Positions 7,413-15,367 of a stretch of 15,680 nt of DNA are shown here, one piece after another. The stretch is from NCBI GenBank assembly GCA_036747335.1, contig DAIOCL010000059.1:1-15680 (forward strand), in the 5' to 3' direction. Origin of the DNA: UBA4660 sp002405435. GTDB taxonomy: Bacteria > Bacteroidota > Bacteroidia > Flavobacteriales_D > Sanyastnellaceae. Both the position numbers and the translations under genes were made by a program. The notes beneath the pieces were generated by a model. That model ran no database searches. It saw only the letters and a list, made by a program, of their open reading frames with translations, and was not told where the DNA came from. Within the stretch, counting starts at the first letter, position 1; each line of letters opens with the position of its first letter.

Positions 7413-8521
7413 GGCTGCAGAGACCTTTGCACGATGTCTTCAATTTTATCGAGTTGCTGCGCGTAGCTATGTGCATGGGCGTAGGCAATTCTGCGTTGCT
7501 GTTTTTCAGGACTGTTGTACGCTTGTATGTCGGCACAAATCGCGGTGAACCGCGCCAGAAAAGCTTCGCGCGAATCGGTCATTTCCAATAGTCCTGTGTT
7601 TTCATACTCGGTGACGTAGTCTGAGAGAATCACCTTGCCGCTGGCAAGATAGGGCGGCAACTTGGAGGAGTTGTCGACCTTTCGGTGGTAGTTGAAATAC
7701 ATGAGGAGCAGTATATCGGCTTCATCGACCATCGTATAGGTATCGGCCGGTGTTCGCTCGCCCAGCAGGTAGATGTTGGGCAGGGTTTGTATCTCGGCTA
7801 TGAGCCGCGCGCGCTCGAAATCGACCCTCAGGTTGAGGTTGCCGAATCCGTAGCTGCCAATGAGGTAAAAATCCGTTGCGGGATTTTCTTCGGCGAGCCG
7901 CCTGAACAAGGCAATGTCAAAGTTGGCCATCAGCAGGTTGCCGATATAGGCTGCCTTGAGTTTTCCGGGGCCTTGCGGCAGCCGGGCCTCTGTTTTGGCC
8001 AGCGGACGGTAGCCGTGCTGTAAGAAAAATGCGCGTTTATTATAGCGGGCCATGCGGTGCATGATGGTATGGGTCACTGCCAGGCACAGGTCTGCGGTGC
8101 GACAGGCCTTGGCCATGTTGAAGTCTACTTCCAGGTCAACCAGGTGATGGATGCTGATGGTGCCGGGCAGCGCGTCGAGCAGGTAGTACCTCGAGTTGTC
8201 AAAACTCCACACCAGGTCGAAGCGAACGCCGTAACGGCGTTCGATCGCGCGCAGCTGACGACGCATGATCCAACGCGCGGCGGTGTCGGGCAAAAACCGC
8301 AGACCGCGCTGGCCGTTATCAGGTATGATGTGTAGCCTTCCCGGATAGCGTGCCTCCGCAGCCGAGGCATCGGCCGACTTGCTCACGCCGGGCGGATCGA
8401 GGAAAAACACCTTGTTGCCGCGCTCTGCCAGGCATTCGGCATAGTGGTGTTTGGAAAGGTAGCTGCGGCCCCAGAATTCCGGAGAGATAATCAGCACGGT
8501 TTTGTTTTGCAGCACAGGCAT
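7409..8521 (-). CDS. GT-B glycosyltransferase
   Basis: A 370-aa protein with the two-Rossmann outline of GT-B enzymes. The N-terminal half starts with KTVLIISPEFWGRSYLSKHH and continues with AERGNKVFFLDPPG, a layout seen in exopolysaccharide glycosyltransferases related to TuaH-type proteins. Then come FDLVWSFDNSRYYLLD and a block LVDLEVDFNMAKACRTAD. The C-terminal half has LKAAYIGNL, NIYLLGER, VDEADILLLMYF and the donor-site region SSKLPPYLASGKVIL. The start lies 2 nt after the stop of the preceding glycosyltransferase gene, so the two are certainly co-transcribed. The specific family and substrate are uncertain, and a canonical E-x7-E is not obvious: the segment SSKLPPYLASGKVIL has no glutamate where GT4 enzymes usually have one. 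Confidence 0.8.
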   Translation of the reverse strand: MPVLQNKTVLIISPEFWGRSYLSKHHYAECLAERGNKVFFLDPPGVSKSADASAAEARYPGRLHIIPDNGQRGLRFLPDTAARWIMRRQLRAIERRYGVRFDLVWSFDNSRYYLLDALPGTISIHHLVDLEVDFNMAKACRTADLCLAVTHTIMHRMARYNKRAFFLQHGYRPLAKTEARLPQGPGKLKAAYIGNLLMANFDIALFRRLAEENPATDFYLIGSYGFGNLNLRVDFERARLIAEIQTLPNIYLLGERTPADTYTMVDEADILLLMYFNYHRKVDNSSKLPPYLASGKVILSDYVTEYENTGLLEMTDSREAFLARFTAICADIQAYNSPEKQQRRIAYAHAHSYAQQLDKIEDIVQRSLQP

Positions 8522-8523
8522 GG

Positions 8524-9633
8524 TCAGGGCTTGGCAAAGATCGTATCAAGGGCTCGGCGAAACTGCGCCGACACGGCTGCTTTGCTATAAAGCTGCGCCG
8601 CCTGTCTGGCAATTTCGGTGCGATTAAACTTCGGCCCATTGAGGTAACGGAGCAACAGGTCGCGGTATGTTTCACCGCCGCCTCGCAGGCAGCCATTGCC
8701 TTGGTGAATACGCTCAGGCAATGCTCCTTTGCGGTTGCTGAGCACCGGACAGCCGCAACAAAGGGCTTCCGCCACTACCACAGAAAAGGTCTCATAGCCG
8801 GTGGGATGGATAAAGCCGTCGGCTGCATTCATTTCCGCCGCAATGTCCGCTGCATTGAGCGGACCAAGCAGGGTAATGCAGGCCCTTGCATCGTCTGATG
8901 CACTAAGCGCCTGTATGTCATCCCACTGCGGACCATAGCCCGCAATGCGGAGCCTAACGGCAACACCTTCCCTGTGAAGAGATAATACCGCGCGCATGAT
9001 CTCCAGCGGCTCCTTGGGCGATTTCCAGTAGCTGACCATAAAGAATGACAGCGGCACCGGCTGGACCTCCGTGGGGTGAAAAACGGCCGTATCTACGACG
9101 TTATAGACCACCGCTGCGGGGAAGGTGCAACCGGAGAACTGCTGGATATCGTTGAGCAGTGCATCGGAAACGGCCAGTACGGGCACTTGCCGGGAGAAGA
9201 TTTTTTTGACGCGCGCCAGCGGCCTGCGCGAATGGAAGTGAAAGTGGTAAGCACTCCAGTGCTCCGTGATCGACACCCGCGCGGGAAGCCAGCGCTTAAA
9301 AAGATGCCAGTGCACACAGGAGGGATAGGCAATAAAAAAATTGACATGGGTGTAGCCGCGGTGCCTCCTGAGAAACTGCCGGATGGCCAACCCGTATAGC
9401 CATTCCCGGATGCGCCACGACCCGAAAGGAAAATGCAGGGCCATGCGGGTAACGCCTTCTTCTTCGGTTACGGTGCGCCCAAAACCACCCGTGGCGAACG
9501 TGATGTGGAGCACATGTGCCTGCGCCCCGTCGCCCATCACCTCCACCTGCCGACGAATCCAAATGGCGTGCATGGGATCATCCACAGTGGGGTACCAGGG
9601 GGTGATGTGCAGCACAGGTCCGTTAGCAGGCAT
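8524..9633 (-). CDS. GT4 family glycosyltransferase, first gene of the glycan operon
   Basis: A retaining GT-B glycosyltransferase of the GT4 (glycosyl transferases group 1) family, about 369 aa. The N-terminus PVLHITPWYPTVDDPMHAIW is typical of acceptor domains in which the 'WYP' turn precedes a flexible loop. The donor domain contains LRIAGYGPQWDDI, ITLLGPL and the conserved E-x7-E region GYETFSVVVAEALCCGCPVLS, both glutamates being present. The ATG at 9633-9631 is preferred over an in-frame GTG nine bases upstream. It is the most upstream gene of the five-gene cluster and lies divergent from the BNR protein gene, sharing an intergenic region of about 96 bp. No strong -7 box is visible on this strand, so the operon promoter is unassigned. 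Confidence 0.87.
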   Translation of the reverse strand: MPANGPVLHITPWYPTVDDPMHAIWIRRQVEVMGDGAQAHVLHITFATGGFGRTVTEEEGVTRMALHFPFGSWRIREWLYGLAIRQFLRRHRGYTHVNFFIAYPSCVHWHLFKRWLPARVSITEHWSAYHFHFHSRRPLARVKKIFSRQVPVLAVSDALLNDIQQFSGCTFPAAVVYNVVDTAVFHPTEVQPVPLSFFMVSYWKSPKEPLEIMRAVLSLHREGVAVRLRIAGYGPQWDDIQALSASDDARACITLLGPLNAADIAAEMNAADGFIHPTGYETFSVVVAEALCCGCPVLSNRKGALPERIHQGNGCLRGGGETYRDLLLRYLNGPKFNRTEIARQAAQLYSKAAVSAQFRRALDTIFAKP

Positions 9634-9692
9634 TATGACCACAAATGAAATGCACAGCGCTCATACCCGTATGCAACTGACGAAAGAAATCA

Positions 9693-9707
9693 GATCCGGC
9701 GATCCGG
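9693..9707. repeat. Short direct repeat GATCCGG in the divergent promoter region
   Basis: GATCCGG at 9693-9699 is repeated at 9701-9707 with one base between. It lies midway in the gap separating the glycan operon from the BNR protein gene, where an operator for either would be expected. It could be chance. Confidence 0.3.
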
Positions 9708-9729
9708 TTTATGATATTTATTTGTCACT

Positions 9730-12700
9730 ATGAAGAAAAATTTTCTTGGTGCCCTGGTATGCGCTTTGGCAATTCATGCCGGAGCGCAAGATGATGTGCT
9801 GAAGCCTTTTGAGAACATGGTCATGCGCGCAATTGGTCCGGCCGCCATGAGCGGAAGGGTGACCACTATTGACGTTCACCCCGCAAATCCCGATGTGATC
9901 TATGCCGGCACGGCCAGCGGTGGTCTGTGGGTCAGCACCAACGGGGGCATGAAGTGGAAGCCTCTCTTTGATAAACAACCAGTGCAGAGCATCGGGGCGC
10001 TGAAGATTGATCCGTTGAACCCCGACATTGTCTGGGCCGGCACCGGAGAGGGGAATCCGCGCAACTCACACACCAGCGGTAATGGCATCTACAAATCGCT
10101 GGATGCAGGCCGCACCTGGCAGCAGTCGGGCCTGCAAAACACGCGTACCATTCACCGCATCGCTGTCAATACGCTCAACAACCGGGAGGTATACGCCGGC
10201 GTGACAGGCTCGGCATGGGGACCTGGTCCGGACAGGGGTGTGTATAAAACGGAGGACGGGGGAACGACCTGGAAGAAAATCCTGTTTGTGAACGACTCTA
10301 CCGGTTGCGCTGACCTGGTAATGGATCCCACCAACCCCGACAAATTGTTTGCCGCCATGTGGCAGTATGGACGCAAACCATGGACCTTCAAAAGCGGTGG
10401 TGGAGGCAGCGGACTTTACCGTACAGTGGATGGCGGAAAAACCTGGACCGAAATAACCGATAAGCACGGATTGCCTGCTGGTGATCTCGGCCGCATCGGC
10501 CTGGCCGTGTCACCTTCCAATCCGAATGTGGTGTATGCGCTGGTTGAAGCAAAAACCACGGGGCTCTATAAATCAACAGACGGGGGCTACCAGTGGTCGC
10601 TGGTGACGGAAAAGGGCGTTGATGACCGCCCGTTTTATTACCACGAGATCTACGTCGACCCGACCAATGAAAACCGCTTGATTTATCTCCACAGCACGGT
10701 GAGCGAGAGTATTGACGGCGGAAAAACCTTCCGCAGCTTCATCGGATGGGAAGTACATCCCGACCACCACGCTTTTTGGTGGAGCGCCGCTGATCCTACT
10801 TATATGATTGAAGGCAATGACGGAGGTCTTACTATTTCCCGCGACAATGGCCGCACCTGGCAATTTGTTAGCGGACTGCCGCTCGGACAGTTTTACCATA
10901 TCAACTACGACATGGATACGCCCTACCATGTCTACGGAGGGATGCAAGACAACGGATCATGGAAGGGCCCGGCCTACACCTGGAATAGCGGTGGCATTCG
11001 CTCATCAGACTGGCAGGAGATTCTCTTCGGTGACGGATTTGATGTGGTGCCCTATCCGCCTGACTCCCGTTATGCCTATGCCATGTATCAGGGTGGAGAA
11101 CTCAGTTGGGTCGATGGGCAGACCGGTGAAACCCGAAAAATTAAGCCCCTCCATCCGGAGGGTAACCCCCTGCGTTTTCACTGGAATTCGGCCATCAGCG
11201 CCGACCCTTTCAATCCGGATGGGGTCTATTACGGTTCCCAGTTTGTCCATTATTCTGCAGACCGCGGCCTCAGCTGGAAAATACTTTCGCCTGACCTGAC
11301 TACCAATGATTCGACCAAACTCCGCCAGTTTGAAAGCGGCGGACTGACCATCGACAATACCTCGGCAGAAAATCATTGCACCCTCCTCAGCATCACGCCT
11401 TCTGCGCTCGACCGCCAGGTGATCTGGGCAGGAAGCGATGACGGCCAGGTGCACATCACCACCGATGGCGGGGCAACATGGAAAAACTGCCGCAGTGCAA
11501 TGCCCGGATTTCCTGCCGGGGCCTGGGTTCCGCAAATCGTAGCCTCTCCGCACCGCGCTTCGGAGGCTTTTGTGGTGGTAAACAACTACCGGCAAGATGA
11601 CTGGAAGCCCTACCTCTATCACACCACGGATTTTGGCAAGACGTGGAAAAACCTTGTTACTCCCTCAGCGGTGAACGGCTACTGCCTCTCGGTGGTGCAG
11701 GATCCTGTGGTCAGTGCACTGCTTTTTCTGGGCACCGAGCATGGACTCTATGTGAGTCTGGATTCGGGCGCACGCTGGCACCAATGGAAGCATCATTATC
11801 CGCAAGGCGTGGCAACACAAGACCTGAAAATTCACCCGCGCGAACACGACCTGATCATAGGCACTTTCGGACGGGCGGCCTACATCCTTGAAAACATTGC
11901 TCCGCTTAGAAAATTTGCCCTGGAACGCGAGGTCATGCAGAACAACCGCATTGTAGCGATTGCGCCTGCACCGGCTACGCAGGCCAGTTACAAGCAGCCA
12001 GCCGGACCAAGGTTCGGTGGAGCCACCGAATACCAGGCCAGCAACAAATCGCCCGGTGCTCTGCTCACTTACTACTACAACGTGGGTCCCGCGGCTGCAA
12101 CTACTGAGAACAGGGGCCGGTCAAAACCCAAGGATGAACCACCAGCAGGTGACAAGAGTACCGACGCGACCAAATCGAAAAAGGTGAAGATTATTATTCA
12201 GGATATGGCCGGAGATACCATGCGCTGGTTTACCCATGAGCCGGATACAGGAATCAATATTGTACATTGGTATTTTGATACCCGCGGCCCGCGCATGCCC
12301 GCATCCAACAAGCCCGAACCTGATGCAGATCCTCCCGGAGACGGACCACCTGTGATGCCCGGAAAGTACAAGGTCGTATTTGTATCAGGTCAGGACAGGG
12401 ATTCTACCGAGCTAACCGTCAATGCCGATCCGAGGCTTCCGTTTGACAAACAGGTCTATGAGGCCCAGGCCGCACTTTACCGCCGTTGGGAGGCTGAGGT
12501 AAAAAGGGCGGCAAAAGCCTATGACCAGGTGGTGCTGATGAAAACCAACATCGAGCATGCCAGAACGTCGTGGGCCCATGTGAGCGACAGCCTGAAAAAA
12601 ACAAGTGTCACCGCATCCGACACGCTGCTGAAAGCACTCAAGGAACTGGAAAAACTTTTTATCGCCGTGGACGAGCCTGCGGGTATTCATGATGACGCGC

Positions 12701-12918
12701 ATTACCTGGTGTCCAAATGCTGGACAGCCTTAGGGTACCTCTCCCTGTCAGACATGCCCGGTTCCAACGCTGAAAATGCGATGAAACAACTGGAACAAGC
12801 CACTGCGGAAGTGGTCAAAAAGGTGACCGCATTCGCCGGTGAGCAGTTTGAGCCCTGGAGCCGGGAGGCCGAACGCATTCCCGTGCAACTGTTTAAGCCG
12901 CTCGAACCCATAGAGTAA
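9730..12918 (+). CDS. Secreted BNR-repeat (sortilin/VPS10-like) protein
   Basis: A large exported protein of the 'VPS10/sortilin-N, WD40/YVTN/BNR-like' family common in Bacteroidota and often annotated as a glycosyl hydrolase. A signal peptide (residues 1-19, ending HAGA) precedes a beta-propeller region with at least eleven Asp-box (SxDxGxTW) motifs, near residues 69, 123, 174, 232, 282, 327, 371, 509, 578, 632 and 676. Residues 720-900 look like an Ig/FlgD-like domain (KIIIQDMAGDTMRWF, then MPGKYKVVF), interrupted by Lys/Pro/Asp-rich linkers at about 795-818 and 858-874. A helical, charged C-terminal region follows (905-1050). No type IX sorting domain or lipobox is visible, so it is probably periplasmic. 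Asp boxes are structural, so no catalytic activity can be assigned. It is monocistronic, judging by the 421-bp gap after it. Confidence 0.85.
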   Translation: MKKNFLGALVCALAIHAGAQDDVLKPFENMVMRAIGPAAMSGRVTTIDVHPANPDVIYAGTASGGLWVSTNGGMKWKPLFDKQPVQSIGALKIDPLNPDIVWAGTGEGNPRNSHTSGNGIYKSLDAGRTWQQSGLQNTRTIHRIAVNTLNNREVYAGVTGSAWGPGPDRGVYKTEDGGTTWKKILFVNDSTGCADLVMDPTNPDKLFAAMWQYGRKPWTFKSGGGGSGLYRTVDGGKTWTEITDKHGLPAGDLGRIGLAVSPSNPNVVYALVEAKTTGLYKSTDGGYQWSLVTEKGVDDRPFYYHEIYVDPTNENRLIYLHSTVSESIDGGKTFRSFIGWEVHPDHHAFWWSAADPTYMIEGNDGGLTISRDNGRTWQFVSGLPLGQFYHINYDMDTPYHVYGGMQDNGSWKGPAYTWNSGGIRSSDWQEILFGDGFDVVPYPPDSRYAYAMYQGGELSWVDGQTGETRKIKPLHPEGNPLRFHWNSAISADPFNPDGVYYGSQFVHYSADRGLSWKILSPDLTTNDSTKLRQFESGGLTIDNTSAENHCTLLSITPSALDRQVIWAGSDDGQVHITTDGGATWKNCRSAMPGFPAGAWVPQIVASPHRASEAFVVVNNYRQDDWKPYLYHTTDFGKTWKNLVTPSAVNGYCLSVVQDPVVSALLFLGTEHGLYVSLDSGARWHQWKHHYPQGVATQDLKIHPREHDLIIGTFGRAAYILENIAPLRKFALEREVMQNNRIVAIAPAPATQASYKQPAGPRFGGATEYQASNKSPGALLTYYYNVGPAAATTENRGRSKPKDEPPAGDKSTDATKSKKVKIIIQDMAGDTMRWFTHEPDTGINIVHWYFDTRGPRMPASNKPEPDADPPGDGPPVMPGKYKVVFVSGQDRDSTELTVNADPRLPFDKQVYEAQAALYRRWEAEVKRAAKAYDQVVLMKTNIEHARTSWAHVSDSLKKTSVTASDTLLKALKELEKLFIAVDEPAGIHDDAHYLVSKCWTALGYLSLSDMPGSNAENAMKQLEQATAEVVKKVTAFAGEQFEPWSREAERIPVQLFKPLEPIE

Positions 12919-13056
12919 TGACGCCGGATGGCCCGGCGAAATACACGCTGGCCTCTGTGTTATGCCGGACTTCCGGCGGGCAGGCTCCTTGCGCCCGCTC
13001 GGGGGGGTCGCATTGCTGTGTGTCAACAGCGACAACTTTCCTTGTGTGAAGTGGGT

Positions 13057-13089
13057 AAAAAAAAACAGGGCACTCCGAAGAATGCCCTG
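13057..13089 (-). terminator. Intrinsic terminator facing the minus strand
   Basis: Read on the minus strand, CAGGGCAUUC (13089-13080) pairs with GAGUGCCCUG (13075-13066) in a 10-bp stem with one U-G wobble, closed by a C(UUCG)G tetraloop, and is followed at once by nine U (13065-13057). This is a textbook rho-independent terminator. On the plus strand the stem lacks a U-tail, so it does not look like the BNR gene's terminator. The minus-strand transcript it would end is not explained by any recognised gene. Confidence 0.75.
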
Positions 13090-13300
13090 CCTAACCTAAC
13101 TTTAAACTATGTGCAGCGAGGCTGCACTTAGCGCTATTACCGAAGTCCAGCGGACTTCGAACTATTTTCTTACTGCCCACAAAAACTGCGGCGCGGAGGC
13201 CGTAAAGGCAGGTAAATCTTTTGTCTTTACTTTGATCCGGCGTTTCCGGATGCTGCATGCCAAAGGTGAAGCATTTGCTTCGCAGCAGCCTCTTGACATT
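13057..13300 (-). ncRNA. Candidate structured RNA ending at the minus-strand terminator
   Basis: The terminator requires a transcript coming from higher coordinates on the minus strand, and what lies there is a series of stable stems rather than a recognisable gene. On this strand, segments near 13216-13208 and 13178-13169 (UUUACCUGCC with GGCAGUAA) can also close a larger loop around the GC-rich stem at about 13204-13183. I could not match it to tmRNA, RNase P RNA, SRP RNA or 6S RNA by eye. The 5' end is unknown because no clear TAnnTTTG box was found. A decayed gene or a 70-aa minus-strand peptide (13374-13162) are alternatives. Confidence 0.3.
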
Positions 13301-13339
13301 TGAAGGTTGTTAACCGGGCAATGTGTATAGGGTAAATAT

Positions 13340-14053
13340 TTGATAATTACCAGATTGGTCTCAGAAACGGGCATACTTATCCACGCAACACGGTTTGGAG
13401 ATAACCGGGTTATTCTCCGGTTGTTTCACCGAGAACGCGGCGTGCGCGCCATTTTGATGCGGCCGGCCAAAAACAGGCCCGTTCCCATGCCCCTCTCCTT
13501 GTTGGCCGCAGAGGCCCGCTTCAGTGAAAATATGCAGGTAAGCACGGCGCGGGAGGTGAACGTGGTCAATGCCATGTCCGGCATTCGCGCAGACCTGATA
13601 AAGTCTACCATGTCGCTCTTTATGTGTGAGGTGTTGCACCGTTCGCTGCCCGATGGCTACACGAGCCAGGCCCTATTCGATTACCTGTACACAGAAATTT
13701 CCTTGCTCGACACCTTTCCCGCTGCTCCCTCAACCCTCTTGTATTTTATGCTGCGTCTGTGTCATTTTTATGGCTTTTATCCTGCCGATGAGGGAGAAGG
13801 TGCGTGGTTCGACCTTCGCGAGGGCATATTCCAGACGTATCCGCCACCGGCCGAACACGCCCTTGATCCTGCGGCAAGCACCCTGCTCCGCCAGCTCATT
13901 GTCACCGATCTTGACCATAGCCGCACGACCCGTTTTACGTACCATGAGAGAAAGCATATGCTTCACGCCCTGGTTACGTACATGCGTTGTCATGTGGAGG
14001 GTATGGGCGAGGTAAGGTCGCTGGAAGTGCTCGAAACGGTATTTAACGATTGA
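13340..14053 (+). CDS. recO: DNA repair protein RecO
   Basis: RecO, the recombination mediator that works with RecR to load RecA onto SSB-coated single-stranded DNA in the RecFOR pathway, and anneals complementary strands. The 237-aa length is typical. The N-terminal OB-fold begins with ETGILIHATRFGDNRVILRLFHRERGVRAIL, matching the family's 'TxGIVL..xxYGExxxIVxxxTxxxG' pattern. The helical C-terminal part includes LYTEISLLDT, YFMLRLCHFYGFYP and the closing RSLEVLETVF. There is no in-frame ATG near the N-terminus: TTG at 13340 is bounded by an upstream in-frame TAG at 13328, and a second TTG at 13355 would give a length before the GIL strand closer to the family norm. It is followed 69 bp later by holB, which appears to have its own promoter. 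Confidence 0.85.
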   Translation: MIITRLVSETGILIHATRFGDNRVILRLFHRERGVRAILMRPAKNRPVPMPLSLLAAEARFSENMQVSTAREVNVVNAMSGIRADLIKSTMSLFMCEVLHRSLPDGYTSQALFDYLYTEISLLDTFPAAPSTLLYFMLRLCHFYGFYPADEGEGAWFDLREGIFQTYPPPAEHALDPAASTLLRQLIVTDLDHSRTTRFTYHERKHMLHALVTYMRCHVEGMGEVRSLEVLETVFND

Positions 14054-14110
14054 GTCGGCCGTGTCTTTGCCCTTGCAGGATTCCTCAGCCCGCTGCCGGG
14101 CCGGCCCTCC

Positions 14111-14118
14111 TATTTTTG
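14111..14118 (+). promoter_or_regulatory. Bacteroidota -7 box immediately upstream of holB (TATTTTTG)
   Basis: A full match to TAnnTTTG ends 4 nt before the holB ATG at 14123. Transcription from it would begin at or very near the start codon, giving a leaderless or nearly leaderless mRNA. No TTG -33 element is found at 17-23 bp spacing. Confidence 0.5.
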
Positions 14119-14122
14119 CCGC

Positions 14123-15262
14123 ATGATCTCTTTCGGCGAAGCCATCGGCCAGCATGACGTTAAGTCAAGGCTGATAAGGTCATTTTCAGAGGGTAAACTT
14201 GCCCATGCCCTCTTGTTCCACGGTCCGGAAGGCAATGGTGCCCTGTCACTCGCCTTGGCCTTTTGCCGCTATATCGCCTGTGCATCGCGCACTGCATCAG
14301 ATGCCTGTGGCCACTGCCACACTTGCCGTAAGTTCGCCTCAATCCAGTTTGCCGACCTACACTTTACTTTTCCTTTTTTCAACAAGCAGGACAACAAATC
14401 CACGGTCTGTAATGATTACGCCCGCGAATGGCGCGACTTCCTGCTGAAGGAGGGTTTGTATGGCGAAGTAGAGAACTGGCGTAGGTTGCTCGATGCCGAT
14501 AAAAAACAACTGCATGTCTCGGTCTATGAGGCGGGCAGCATAATGAAGAACCTCAGCCTCAAGGCCTATGAGGGCGGTTACAAATTTCAGATTATCTGGC
14601 GCGCCGAATACCTGAGAAGAGACACGGCCAATAAGTTGCTGAAGATCGTGGAGGAGCCGCCTGACAACACCTTGTTTATTTTTATTACCGACAGCGTAGA
14701 GAACGTGCTGCCGACCATACTGTCAAGGGTGCAGACACTGCATGTGCCGGCCATAGCCGACAAAGATCTGGCAGAGGCCCTGGAGGCTGCAGGCATCGAA
14801 AGCGCCCGCGCAGAGGGTATTGCCCATTATTGCGCAGGCAACTGGAACCTGGCCCTTCAACTGGCCGGCTCGTCTGATCCCCACGCGTTTCTGGCCCAGC
14901 AGTTTCAGCTCTGGATGCGGCAATGCTTCAAGCGCAGCGCATCGGAGCTTGTCAGGTGGTGCGATGGCATCAGCGCATTGCACCGCGAAGAGCAGATTAA
15001 CTTTCTCGACTACGCCCTCGAACAGGTAAGGCAAAATGCCGTTATCAATTATGCCGGCGGAAGCCTGGCGAGAATGAATGCGCTGGAGCAGTCATTTTCC
15101 GAAAAATTCGCCCCGTTCATCAACCACCTCAACATTGAGGACCTGTACAGTGAAATCAACCGTGCACGTTCCGACATCGGACGCCAGGCGTATTCTAAGC
15201 TGGTGTTTTTTGATCTTTCCCTGAAGGTATACCGCTTGCTGTGTCGCAAGGAGCCCGCCTGA
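14123..15262 (+). CDS. holB: DNA polymerase III delta-prime subunit
   Basis: The delta-prime clamp-loader subunit, part of the complex that opens the beta sliding clamp at primer-template junctions. The 379-aa protein begins with the expected IGQHDVKSRLIRSFSEGKLAHALLF, then a degenerate P-loop GPEGNGAL (34-41) lacking the lysine, consistent with delta-prime not hydrolysing ATP. A four-Cys zinc module (Cys53, 62, 65, 68, spacing 9-3-3) follows, as in Escherichia coli delta-prime. The AAA+ core continues with YKFQIIWRAEYLRRDTANKLLKIVEEPPDNTLFIF and the sensor/SRC region ILSRVQTL, where the usual Cys is Val. The insert between the zinc module and the AAA+ core (about 75-140) and the long C-terminal part resemble Bacteroidota versions. 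It lies between recO and ricT. Confidence 0.92.
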   Translation: MISFGEAIGQHDVKSRLIRSFSEGKLAHALLFHGPEGNGALSLALAFCRYIACASRTASDACGHCHTCRKFASIQFADLHFTFPFFNKQDNKSTVCNDYAREWRDFLLKEGLYGEVENWRRLLDADKKQLHVSVYEAGSIMKNLSLKAYEGGYKFQIIWRAEYLRRDTANKLLKIVEEPPDNTLFIFITDSVENVLPTILSRVQTLHVPAIADKDLAEALEAAGIESARAEGIAHYCAGNWNLALQLAGSSDPHAFLAQQFQLWMRQCFKRSASELVRWCDGISALHREEQINFLDYALEQVRQNAVINYAGGSLARMNALEQSFSEKFAPFINHLNIEDLYSEINRARSDIGRQAYSKLVFFDLSLKVYRLLCRKEPA

Positions 15263-15367
15263 GGCGTTGCCACCCGTTTCGGGCATCGCCGGCCCCGTGC
15301 CATTCATCAACAGGGCCCGGTTGCCTTCTTCCTGGCGGTGCAATGCCCGGTCGTTGGTTTAAAGTTG

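Larger units (their letters stand above)
12919..13339. other. Hairpin-dense intergenic region between the BNR gene and recO
   Basis: No gene is recognised in these 421 bases. Perfect stems follow one another: CGCCGG/CCGGCG 12922-12938, GCCGG/CCGGC 12964-12977, GCTGT/ACAGC 13015-13030, the terminator at 13066-13089, a 7-bp stem GTGCAGC/GCTGCAC 13111-13127, an 8-bp stem CGAAGTCC/GGACTTCG 13141-13159, GTAAAG/CTTTAC 13202-13230, ATCCGG/CCGGAT 13235-13251, and GAAGC/GCTTC 13268-13281 nested in TGCTGC/GCAGCA (13251-13256 with 13282-13287). Short open frames exist on both strands (13109-13303 plus, 13374-13162 minus) but match no family I know. The run of stems suggests RNA-level function or a mobile or repeated intergenic element. 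Confidence 0.5.

Noticed and set aside
8319..8696. Minus-strand open frame spanning the junction of two glycosyltransferase genes
   Set aside because: It overlaps both genes out of frame, and the genes themselves carry full motifs and a 2-nt junction.
13109..13374. Short open frames on both strands of the hairpin region (64 and 70 codons)
   Set aside because: Both run through stacked inverted repeats, match no family I know, and overlap each other; not supported as proteins, though the minus-strand one stays as an alternative to an RNA gene.
15291..15330. Possible holB terminator (GGCCC/GGGCC stem followed by a T-rich stretch)
   Set aside because: The 5-bp stem has a mismatch above it and an 11-nt loop, and the following sequence is only loosely T-rich.
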